Source: Actinomycetes bacterium (GTDB taxonomy: Bacteria; Actinomycetota; Actinomycetes; Propionibacteriales; Propionibacteriaceae). From it: DNA of 6,225 nucleotides. Each line of letters opens with the position of its first letter. Position 1 is the stretch's first letter. The stretch spans positions 1 to 6,225 of the forward strand of contig JAEWIK010000280.1 in the NCBI GenBank assembly GCA_023387135.1, given 5' to 3'. The translations under genes and the position numbers were made by a program. Positions 1-6,225 of the stretch are shown here, in pieces. Under the pieces are notes generated by a model. It was given only the letters and a program-made list of their open reading frames with translations. It made no database searches and was not told where the DNA came from.

Positions 1-550
1 CGCCGTCTTCGGCATGCTGACGCCCGTCGTGAGCGCGATCGGTCACGAGTCGGACACCCCGATCCTCGACCTCGTGGCAGATCTCCGCGCCTCCACTCCT
101 ACCGACGCGGCCAAGCGGGTGGTCCCCGACATGGCCGAGCAGGTGGCCGGGTTGGCGCGCGACGTCGAACGCGGACGGCGGGCGCTGCTCAACAGGATCG
201 GCTACGAACAGCGCAGGCTGGCCGAGCTGAGGTCACGTCCCGTCCTGCGCGACCCGTCGGGCGCCCTCGAGGCGCACACCGAGCGGCTCGCCACCCTCGA
301 ACAGCGGCTGCGCCGCGCCGTCGGCGTCCACCTCCGCGAGGAGGCCGCCCACCTGCGCCAACTGCTCTCCCGGATGCGGGCGATGTCGCCCCAGGCCACC
401 CTGCAACGCGGCTACGCGATAGTCTCGCGCGGCCCGCAGACGATCACCGCCGTCGCCCAGGTGACCCCGGGCGACGCCGTCACGCTCCAGTTGGTCGACG
501 GCCGCCTGACCGCCGACGTCACCGCCGTCCACGCCCAGGAGAAGAACTGA
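1..550 (+). CDS. xseA: Exodeoxyribonuclease VII large subunit, C-terminal part (5' end outside window)
   Basis: This is the catalytic subunit of exonuclease VII, which with XseB degrades single-stranded DNA to oligonucleotides in the cytoplasm during repair. The reading frame is open from base 2, so the ATG at 14 is an internal methionine and the gene begins upstream of the window. About 182 residues are visible. They start with the conserved XseA stretch PVVSAIGHESDTP followed by DLRASTPTDAAKRVVPD, the end of the nuclease domain. Next comes a long charged helical part rich in Arg, Glu and Leu, expected to form the coiled coil that binds several XseB copies. The end is the typical SPQATLQRGYAIV motif and a short beta-rich tail. 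The stop overlaps the xseB start (TGATG), and the xseB ribosome site AGGAG at 537-541 lies inside this gene, so the two are co-transcribed and probably translationally coupled. Identification is secure. Confidence 0.95.
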   Translation, partial: AVFGMLTPVVSAIGHESDTPILDLVADLRASTPTDAAKRVVPDMAEQVAGLARDVERGRRALLNRIGYEQRRLAELRSRPVLRDPSGALEAHTERLATLEQRLRRAVGVHLREEAAHLRQLLSRMRAMSPQATLQRGYAIVSRGPQTITAVAQVTPGDAVTLQLVDGRLTADVTAVHAQEKN

Positions 551-759
551 TGGCCACCGCCGACGCCACCCCGAACTACGAGCAGGCCCGCGACCAGCTT
601 CAGCAGATCGTCCACCAACTCGAGTCGGGCGACGTCCCGCTCAGCGAGTCGATGGAGCTGTGGGAGAAGGGCGAGAAGCTCGCAGCCATCTGCGCCGAGT
701 GGCTCGCCGGCGCCAAGGCCAAGGTGGACGCGGCGCGGGATCGCGCCGAGAGCGAGTAG
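550..759 (+). CDS. xseB: Exodeoxyribonuclease VII small subunit
   Basis: This is the small non-catalytic subunit of exonuclease VII; several copies bind the XseA coiled coil and are needed for activity. The protein has 69 residues, normal for XseB. It carries the family pattern NYEQARDQLQQIVHQLESGD, then PLSESMELWEKGEKLAAIC, which is the two-helix hairpin of the family. The ATG start is set by AGGAG at 537-541, eight bases upstream, and by the one-base overlap with the xseA stop. The C-terminal tail (AKVDAARDRAESE) is charged and probably flexible. The next gene lies on the opposite strand 160 bp away, so xseB is the last gene of this operon. No convincing terminator was seen behind it. Confidence 0.95.
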   Translation: MATADATPNYEQARDQLQQIVHQLESGDVPLSESMELWEKGEKLAAICAEWLAGAKAKVDAARDRAESE

Positions 760-919
760 GGCTGCGCTCCCCGGCCACCGCGTTCCTTCCCCCTGTGGAT
801 CAGGGACGGACACAGCGGCTGGGGTAGGGACACAGACCTTGGAGCACGCGCGCGGCCGCCAGCCGCCTCACCCAGACACGAGAAGGCCAGGTCCGTCCGC
901 CCCCTGCTCGACAGCCACC

Positions 920-2257
920 TCAGCCCGTGTCTTCCAGCAACTCCAGGCGAGCGTGCCGTCGCGGTCTTCGTTCCCGGTCCACCCGCAGCGGCGGCAGGAA
1001 CTCGGGCACACCGTCCTCCGCGAGCCGCAACTCCCACCGATGGGGGTTGGCTTCCACTCCCGGCTCGATCAGGCCGTGGTGATGCCTGCAGAGCAGGACC
1101 AGGTTCTCCACCGAGGTGGCGCCGCCTTGCTGCCAGGGCACGATGTGGTGCGCCTCACAATCCCGCGGCCGCGCGTCACAGCCTGGGAAGACGCAACCAC
1201 TGTCCCGCACGATGAGCGCGGTCCGAATCGCGGGAGTGACCAGCCGATGGGCGCGTCCCACGTCGAGCACTTCCGAGCGTCCCCCGAGCACGACGGGCAC
1301 GAACTCGGCGTCACAGCACAGCCGGCGGAGCACCCCCACCGGCACCGGCTCACCCGTCTCGGACAGCCGAGCGGGAGCGTCCTGCTGCCGAGCAAGCGTG
1401 CCCGGTTCAGCACCCAGTCTGCGAAGCGACTCCACGCTCATCGTCACGAGCAGGCGTGGACGGACGACGCCGGCATCCGACCCTCGCGCGGCCAGAGCGC
1501 ACAGGGCGTCGGCGAGCCGTTGCCCTGAGGTCGGCGCCGCGAGGTCGTGCCGCTCGTCGTATCTCTTCCGGGCGGCTTCTGCCATCGCAGCCAGCGCTGC
1601 CATCAAGGGTTCGGCATCCACTGTCGGCAACGAGCCCCGCACGATCGTCGACCCACGCCCACCCGGAGTGAACGACAGGAACCGCTCGCGCCGAGCCTGG
1701 GCGTACTCACGTTCCCGGCGACGCTCGGCATCGAGCGCCGACTCCGCCATGACCTCAGCCAGCAGATCCTCGGCATGGCGCATGATCGCCGATGAGTCGT
1801 GCCTACCAGCGAATCCCAGCACCCGCTCGGTCACCTGCTGCCGCGCTTCGTCGGAAACCTCTCTCGGTACTCGATCGAGGAGAGTGGTCACAGCAGCGAC
1901 CTTCTCCACGCCGACGCGACCGTCAAGCACCGCGCGCTCGACCTCTGGATAGCGTGCCGCGTCGCAGGCCCGACCGAGCACCCGCTGCGCCTGGCGTCCC
2001 GAGAGCTGTCCATCCGAGCTCAGCCAGGTCGCCGCGGACGAGCCGAACGCCTGCTGGGCCGCGCTCGTCCGGTCGACCTCCGCGAGCAGAGCGTTGGCCA
2101 GCGCCTGCACCCGGCCCGCTACCCGGAGCGCACGCGCGCCCCACGCCAGTCGCTGCTGCGCTGACACTCCGGAGCGCGCCTCGTGGTCCACCGCGTCCAG
2201 GGCAGCTTCGATCCGGGTGAGCACCTCACCGGTGTCCAGCAGCCCCGTCGCTTCCAT
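920..2257 (-). CDS. DUF222 / HNH endonuclease domain protein (13E12-repeat type), DNA-damage-type promoter
   Basis: This 445-residue protein belongs to the actinobacterial DUF222-HNH family (the 13E12 repeat family of Mycobacterium). The mostly helical DUF222 region covers roughly residues 10-290 and includes an Arg/Glu-rich stretch near 175-195. The HNH nuclease domain is at about 350-400. It has a zinc knuckle CVFPGC (C355, C360), the catalytic CEAHHIVPW (H370/H371), N385 in SVENLVLLC and the closing RHHHG (H392-H394), so the core nuclease residues are intact. These proteins are presumed metal-dependent DNA nucleases; the cellular role is not established. The ATG at 2257 has no Shine-Dalgarno sequence. 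A -10 box (TAGTGT) ends six bases before it, so the mRNA should start at or next to the ATG and be leaderless. Upstream lie a damage-promoter motif and a LexA box. Members of this family are often multicopy and mobile-looking. The gene converges on xseB and overlaps the 5' end of the opposite-strand DUF6891-like gene. Confidence 0.9.
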   Translation of the reverse strand: MEATGLLDTGEVLTRIEAALDAVDHEARSGVSAQQRLAWGARALRVAGRVQALANALLAEVDRTSAAQQAFGSSAATWLSSDGQLSGRQAQRVLGRACDAARYPEVERAVLDGRVGVEKVAAVTTLLDRVPREVSDEARQQVTERVLGFAGRHDSSAIMRHAEDLLAEVMAESALDAERRREREYAQARRERFLSFTPGGRGSTIVRGSLPTVDAEPLMAALAAMAEAARKRYDERHDLAAPTSGQRLADALCALAARGSDAGVVRPRLLVTMSVESLRRLGAEPGTLARQQDAPARLSETGEPVPVGVLRRLCCDAEFVPVVLGGRSEVLDVGRAHRLVTPAIRTALIVRDSGCVFPGCDARPRDCEAHHIVPWQQGGATSVENLVLLCRHHHGLIEPGVEANPHRWELRLAEDGVPEFLPPLRVDRERRPRRHARLELLEDTG

Positions 2258-2716
2258 ACTGAGACACTACGGTCCCGCACTGACAAGAATCGAACACCAG
2301 TTCTGGGCTCTGCGGACTACGAACGGCTGCGGCTGGCCTTCGATGAGTTGCAGGCGGACGGGGTGGTGGCGCGGATGGACTTCAGCTGCTGCGGCACCTG
2401 CGGAACTGCTGAGATCGGTGCCGAGCGGACCCCTGTCGAAGCGGCCAAGGGTCATGGGTTCCGCGAGTCGGCGTACACGTTCTTTCACGACCAGGACGCC
2501 GAACAGCTGTGGGAGACACCGGCAACCCTGTTTCTCAACTACGGCGCGTTTGGTGAATCTGCTCGCACCCGGGTACCGGCGAGCGCTATCAAGCGGGTTG
2601 GCGAGCGGATAGCTGCCGCGCTTCGACGTCAGGGCCTCGAGGTCACCTGGGACGGCGATCCGGACACACGGATCGCGATCTCGATTACCGACTGGCGGAA
2701 GCCGCTGCCCGACTGA
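2183..2716 (+). CDS. DUF6891-like protein, 5' end uncertain and probably truncated
   Basis: The 3' part strongly resembles DUF6891 proteins, a family of unknown function common in actinobacteria. Recognisable sequence begins near residue 44 (ADYERLRLAFDELQADG). It continues with a cysteine cluster FSCCGTCGTAEIG (C69, C70, C73; perhaps metal binding), AYTFFHDQDAE (98-107), a LFLNYGAFG segment (117-124), and the end GLEVTWDGDPDTRI plus DWRKPLPD. The start given is a GTG with GGAG eight bases upstream. However, the first 25 residues are antisense to the HNH coding region, and the next ones cross its promoter and LexA box. No good start follows: downstream options are a CTG near 2306, TTG and GTG codons without ribosome sites. 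From memory, relatives carry an extra N-terminal helical region that is missing here. The gene is therefore either a truncated remnant or translated from an unusual start. The family call is fairly sure; the start is not. Confidence 0.6.
   Translation: MVHRVQGSFDPGEHLTGVQQPRRFHTETLRSRTDKNRTPVLGSADYERLRLAFDELQADGVVARMDFSCCGTCGTAEIGAERTPVEAAKGHGFRESAYTFFHDQDAEQLWETPATLFLNYGAFGESARTRVPASAIKRVGERIAAALRRQGLEVTWDGDPDTRIAISITDWRKPLPD
2264..2286 (-). promoter_or_regulatory. RecA-NDp / PafBC-type DNA-damage promoter of the HNH gene
   Basis: Read on the minus strand, this segment is TTGTCAGTG (2286-2278), an 8-base spacer (2277-2270) and TAGTGT (2269-2264). It fits every defined position of TTGTCRGTG-N8-TANNNT, the LexA-independent damage promoter first defined at recA in mycobacteria and bound by the WYL-domain activator PafBC. 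The -10 element ends six bases before the ATG at 2257, so transcription should begin at or beside the start codon. Activity in this organism is inferred from the motif match alone. Confidence 0.85.
2290..2305 (-). promoter_or_regulatory. LexA (SOS) box upstream of the HNH gene
   Basis: On the plus strand the site is TCGAAC-ACCA-GTTCTG. The actinobacterial SOS box is TCGAAC-N4-GTTCGA, so ten of the twelve defined bases match: one half is perfect and the other has TG for GA. It lies 33 to 48 bases upstream of the ATG at 2257 and three bases upstream of the TTGTCAGTG element. LexA bound here could block the activator or RNA polymerase. Family precedent helps: LexA boxes occur in front of 13E12-family genes in Mycobacterium tuberculosis. 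Confidence 0.7.
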
Positions 2717-2813
2717 TCGCAGCGCGCGCGACCTCACGCACGCAGCGGCCATCACACCCGACAACGATCAGCTGACGGTGAACTCCTTGAGTGAGCGGCG
2801 GCCGGCGGCGACG

Positions 2814-2844
2814 GGCTGTCGGAGCACCCGTTGTGCCCGACGCC
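2814..2844. terminator. Candidate bidirectional terminator hairpin between converging genes
   Basis: GGC (2814-2816) pairs with GCC (2842-2844), GTCGG (2818-2822) with CCGAC (2837-2841), and GCAC (2824-2827) with GTGC (2833-2836). This leaves single bulged bases at T2817 and A2823 and the loop CCGTT: twelve base pairs in 31 bases. It begins 13 bases beyond the acs stop on the minus strand and about 100 bases beyond the DUF6891-like stop. No T tract follows on either strand, as is common for hairpins after actinobacterial genes. Confidence 0.45.
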
Positions 2845-2856
2845 ATGGCCCGACCC

Positions 2857-4746
<1,890 letters not shown>

Positions 4747-4750
4747 GGTT

Positions 4751-4755
4751 CCTCC
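4751..4755 (-). promoter_or_regulatory. Ribosome binding site that fixes the acs start
   Basis: On the minus strand GGAGG is followed by AACC and ATG (4746-4744). It is the clearest Shine-Dalgarno sequence in the window. It decides the acs start against longer readings of a frame that stays open for another 800 bases upstream. Confidence 0.75.
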
Positions 4756-4774
4756 GTCGCTGGAAACAGGCGCG

Positions 4775-4803
4775 AGCGTAACCGGCCTCCTGTCGGGGCG
4801 AAA
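4775..4803 (-). promoter_or_regulatory. Weak candidate acs promoter
   Basis: On the minus strand TTTCGC (4803-4798) is separated by 17 bases from TACGCT (4780-4775), about 28 bases before the acs ATG. The -10 fits TANNNT; the -35 is poor. The spacer overlaps the left arm of an inverted repeat at 4786-4841. Support is spacing and position only. Confidence 0.25.
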
Positions 4804-4841
4804 TACGCACATCACGCCCGTGCCGCCCATCCGACAGGTGG
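4786..4841. repeat. Imperfect inverted repeat between acs and the spermidine-synthase-like gene
   Basis: CCTCCTGTCGG (4786-4796) and CCGACAGGTGG (4831-4841) are inverted copies matching at 10 of 11 positions, with a perfect 8-base core CCTGTCGG / CCGACAGG. The arms are about four helical turns apart, centre to centre, and the left arm lies in the presumed acs promoter. This could be a paired operator. In DNA this GC-rich an 8-base match of this kind can also arise by chance. Confidence 0.3.
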
Positions 4842-4896
4842 AATCCTCCCGGCGAGGCTCGCCCCGATCCGCCGCCCCAGCAGGCAGGCTGGACGG

Positions 4897-5550
4897 GTGG
4901 CCCAACCCCAGACCATCGCTCGTGCCGAGACAGCCGACGGCGAGCTCGCCCTCCGGCGCCGCGGCGAGGTCCTCGAACTCATCGTCAACGGCGTCTTCGC
5001 GATGGACACCGTGGACGTCAGCAGCGAGATCGCGCTCGCCGACGCGGTGGGGACGCCGCCGGGCAGGGTCCTGGTGGGAGGGCTCGGCCTCGGGTACACG
5101 GCGAGCCGCCTCGTCGAGAACGGCGCGGAGTGGGTGGACGTCGTCGAGCGCGCCCGTCCGCTGATCGACTGGGCGCAGCAGGAGGTCACCGAGCAACTCG
5201 GCAGCCTGGCGACCAACCCGCGGGTCAGGCTGCACCACGCGAGCATCACCGACTTCGTGCCGGGGAGCCACCAGCGCTGGGACGCGATCCTGCTGGACGT
5301 CGACAACGGTCCGAGCTTCCTCATCCACGACGACAACGAAGCCGTCTACTCCGGCGGTTTCCTCGGCAACTGCCTCGCGCACCTCTACCCCGGCGGCCAG
5401 GTCGTCGTGTGGTGCGAGACCGCCAGCCCGGCGCTCGCCGACACCCTCCGGGCGCTCGCCGGCGAGGTCGAGCTCATCGAGGTGCCTGTCACGCGGGAGG
5501 GCCGCAGCTTCAGCTACGCGCTGTATCGCGTCCGCCGTCGCACATCCTGA
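4897..5550 (+). CDS. Stand-alone spermidine-synthase-like (SAM-fold) protein
   Basis: This 217-residue protein has the Rossmann fold of spermine/spermidine synthases and class I methyltransferases. The nucleotide-binding glycine loop is VLVGGLGLGYTA (58-69), the acidic residue ending strand 2 is E84 in DVVERA, and the aspartate motif is ILLDVDNGPSFLIHDDNEAVY (131-151). Strands near 168-173 (QVVVWC) and 191-196 follow, with an end (SFSYALYRVRR) typical of the fold. The first 50 residues (GELALRRRGEVLELIVNGVFAMDT) resemble the short beta segment in front of SpeE cores, but the protein is well under the size of a full spermidine synthase and no speD or other polyamine gene is near. Annotation as spermidine synthase is usual, yet the reaction is unproven; methyl transfer is an alternative. 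The GTG start at 4897 is chosen because homology begins soon after; AGG at 4886-4888 is a weak ribosome site. The gene is 34 bp before lrpA on the same strand. Confidence 0.7.
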   Translation: MAQPQTIARAETADGELALRRRGEVLELIVNGVFAMDTVDVSSEIALADAVGTPPGRVLVGGLGLGYTASRLVENGAEWVDVVERARPLIDWAQQEVTEQLGSLATNPRVRLHHASITDFVPGSHQRWDAILLDVDNGPSFLIHDDNEAVYSGGFLGNCLAHLYPGGQVVVWCETASPALADTLRALAGEVELIEVPVTREGRSFSYALYRVRRRTS

Positions 5551-5572
5551 CACCGCGCCTCCCGCGCGCCGG

Positions 5573-5578
5573 TACAGT
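5573..5578 (+). promoter_or_regulatory. -10 box of a leaderless lrpA promoter
   Basis: TACAGT fits TANNNT and ends six bases before the ATG at 5585, with no Shine-Dalgarno sequence in between. A CTGACA at 5547-5552 resembles a -35 box but the spacer is 20 bases. The placement predicts transcription from the start codon itself. Confidence 0.5.
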
Positions 5579-5584
5579 CACGCC

Positions 5585-6076
5585 ATGACCAGGAAGTTGG
5601 CCACGCATCTAGCTGACGAAGTCGACGCGGTGATCGTGCGAGAGCTTCTGGCTGACGGACGCAGCACCCTCGCCAAACTCGGTGAGGCGACAGGACTGTC
5701 GACCTCGGGCGTGCAGACGAGGGTGCGTCGCCTCGAAGAGCGAGGCATCATCACCGGCTACCGCGCGCAGGTCGACCACGAGTCGATCGGCATGCCGCTG
5801 TCGGCGTTCATGGAGGTCAGCCCGCTCGACTCGTCGGTGCTGGACAACATCCCCGAACAGCTCGAACATCTCGCCGAGATCGAGGCGTGCCACTCCGTCG
5901 CAGGTGACGCCGCGTACATCCTGTTCGTCAGGGTGGCGAGCCCCCGACGCCTCGAGGAACTCATCCGGGAGATCAGGCAGGCGGCGAACGTCAGCACCCG
6001 CACGACCGTCGTGCTGCAGACGTTCTTCGCCGACAGGCCGCCCCTGGTGCCGGACGCTCCTGTTACCGAGCTGTAA
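5585..6076 (+). CDS. lrpA: Lrp/AsnC-family transcriptional regulator, LrpA type
   Basis: This 163-residue protein is a feast/famine regulator that binds DNA as a multimer and senses amino acids. The winged helix-turn-helix spans about residues 12-62: DAVIVRELLADGRSTLAKLGE, then the recognition part LSTSGVQTRVRRLEERGIITGY. The C-terminal RAM effector domain spans about 70-148, with LSAFMEVSPLD, the ligand-site region CHSVAGDAAYILFVRVAS (102-119) and the end STRTTVVLQTFF. Sequence and order of genes match, from memory, M. tuberculosis LrpA (Rv3291c), which lies directly in front of lat (Rv3290c); here lat starts 51 bp downstream on the same strand. A role in controlling lat, and itself, in response to lysine or other amino acids is thus likely but inferred. 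The ATG lies six bases after a -10 box and has no ribosome site, so a leaderless mRNA is predicted. Readthrough from the gene upstream is also possible. Confidence 0.88.
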   Translation: MTRKLATHLADEVDAVIVRELLADGRSTLAKLGEATGLSTSGVQTRVRRLEERGIITGYRAQVDHESIGMPLSAFMEVSPLDSSVLDNIPEQLEHLAEIEACHSVAGDAAYILFVRVASPRRLEELIREIRQAANVSTRTTVVLQTFFADRPPLVPDAPVTEL

Positions 6077-6090
6077 ATCCACCGGGCCGT

Positions 6091-6121
6091 TTACCAGTCC
6101 GTCGGAAAGGTTCCGTACTCT
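6091..6121 (+). promoter_or_regulatory. Candidate leaderless lat promoter
   Basis: TTACCA (6091-6096) is a fair -35 box and TACTCT (6116-6121) a good TANNNT -10 box; the spacer is 19 bases. The -10 box ends six bases before the ATG at 6128, the same geometry as at lrpA and the HNH gene, which favours this ATG as a leaderless start. Confidence 0.5.
6103..6115. repeat. Short palindrome in the lat promoter, possible regulator site
   Basis: CGGAA-AGG-TTCCG is a perfect 5-base inverted repeat around a 3-base centre. It fills the spacer up to the -10 box TACTCT of the presumed lat promoter, where a bound repressor would block RNA polymerase. LrpA, encoded just upstream, is the obvious candidate. 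The site does not look like the E. coli Lrp consensus, which is AT-rich. Confidence 0.4.
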
Positions 6122-6127
6122 GAGGGG

Positions 6128-6225
6128 ATGGAACGCAACATGACCTCCCGGCTGACGCCCGCCGACGTCCACCCGACGCTCAGTCGGTCGATCCTCGCCG
6201 ACGGCCTGCCGATAGTGCTCGACCT
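6128..6225 (+). CDS. lat: L-lysine 6-aminotransferase, N-terminal part (3' end outside window)
   Basis: The enzyme is a PLP-dependent class III aminotransferase that moves the epsilon amino group of lysine to 2-oxoglutarate, giving allysine (cyclising to piperideine-6-carboxylate) on the way to 2-aminoadipate. Only 32 codons are visible. LTPADVHPTLSRSILADG followed by LPIVLD closely resembles the start of M. tuberculosis Lat, which from memory reads PDRVHEVLGRSMLVDG then LDIVLDL; the pyridoxal lysine lies outside the window. The position directly after an LrpA-type regulator supports the call. Two in-frame starts exist, 6128 and 6140. The first is preferred: a -10 box ends six bases before it, fitting a leaderless mRNA, and the second has no well-spaced ribosome site. 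In beta-lactam producers this enzyme feeds cephamycin synthesis; nothing here shows such a cluster, so lysine catabolism is the simpler reading. Confidence 0.8.
   Translation, partial: MERNMTSRLTPADVHPTLSRSILADGLPIVLD

Noticed and set aside
14..16. ATG at 14 as the start of xseA
   Set aside because: The frame is open back to base 2 and the visible protein begins in the middle of the conserved nuclease domain, so this methionine is internal.
791..898. Possible structured element or terminator between xseB and the HNH gene: hairpin CCCTG-5-CAGGG (791-805), repeats GGACGGAC/GTCCGTCC (804-811, 891-898) and GCGGCTGG/CCAGCCGC (815-822, 859-866), and a direct repeat GGACACAG (808-815, 828-835)
   Set aside because: The loops of the longer pairs are 36 and 79 bases, the first hairpin has only five pairs and overlaps another arm, and there is no T tract. 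Several 8-base inverted matches are expected by chance in 160 bases of such GC-rich DNA.
839..1952. Plus-strand open frames of 229 and 278 codons across the HNH gene
   Set aside because: They are complements of the HNH coding sequence, rich in Ser, Arg and Pro with no domain pattern, and the minus-strand frame has a complete DUF222-HNH protein.
920..2310. The HNH gene as a group I/II intron or inteïn homing endonuclease or a complete insertion sequence
   Set aside because: It is a free-standing gene with its own promoter; no intron or intein splice-site features, terminal inverted repeats or target duplications were found at its ends.
4747..5553. N-terminal extension of acs on the minus strand by about 270 codons
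   Set aside because: The extension is the complement of the 4897-5550 gene and has no Acs homology. The GGAGG site at 4755-4751 and the family start place the ATG at 4746.
6140..6142. Second ATG as the lat start
   Set aside because: It has no ribosome site at a normal distance, while the ATG at 6128 sits six bases after a -10 box like two other genes here. It stays possible because both are in the same frame.

Overview
The window is GC-rich bacterial DNA that reads as an actinomycete chromosome (Actinomycetota). The pointers are strong G/C bias at third codon positions, a DUF222-HNH (13E12-repeat-type) endonuclease gene, a promoter of the mycobacterial/streptomycete DNA-damage type, several apparently leaderless genes, and an lrpA-lat gene pair in the order known from Mycobacterium. 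The genus cannot be told from this sequence.

Layout. 1-759 (+): the 3' part of xseA, then complete xseB (exonuclease VII), joined by a TGATG stop/start overlap. 920-2257 (-): a DUF222-HNH endonuclease gene converging on xseB across about 160 bp with no convincing element. 2258-2305: its control region, with a full match to the RecA-NDp/PafBC DNA-damage promoter consensus and, directly upstream, a near-consensus LexA (SOS) box. 2183-2716 (+): a DUF6891-like gene whose 5' end runs into the HNH gene and its promoter, so its natural N-terminus looks lost. 2814-2844: a bulged GC-rich hairpin between converging genes. 2857-4746 (-): an AMP-forming acetyl-CoA synthetase. 4747-4896: a divergent intergenic region with an imperfect inverted repeat. 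4897-5550 (+): a small stand-alone spermidine-synthase-like Rossmann protein. 5585-6076 (+): an Lrp/AsnC regulator of the LrpA type. 6128-6225 (+): the first 32 codons of L-lysine 6-aminotransferase (lat).

Functional reading. Three themes sit side by side: DNA repair and damage response (exonuclease VII, the damage-controlled HNH nuclease), acetate activation (Acs), and lysine catabolism with its feast/famine regulator (LrpA-Lat). The most notable signal is the double damage control (LexA box plus PafBC-type promoter) of a leaderless DUF222-HNH gene, and the apparent truncation of the neighbouring DUF6891 gene where that control region begins. The genes for HNH, LrpA and Lat share one geometry: a TANNNT -10 box, exactly six bases, then ATG. 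This predicts leaderless mRNAs and helps fix the three starts. No CRISPR array, tRNA, rRNA or complete insertion sequence was seen.
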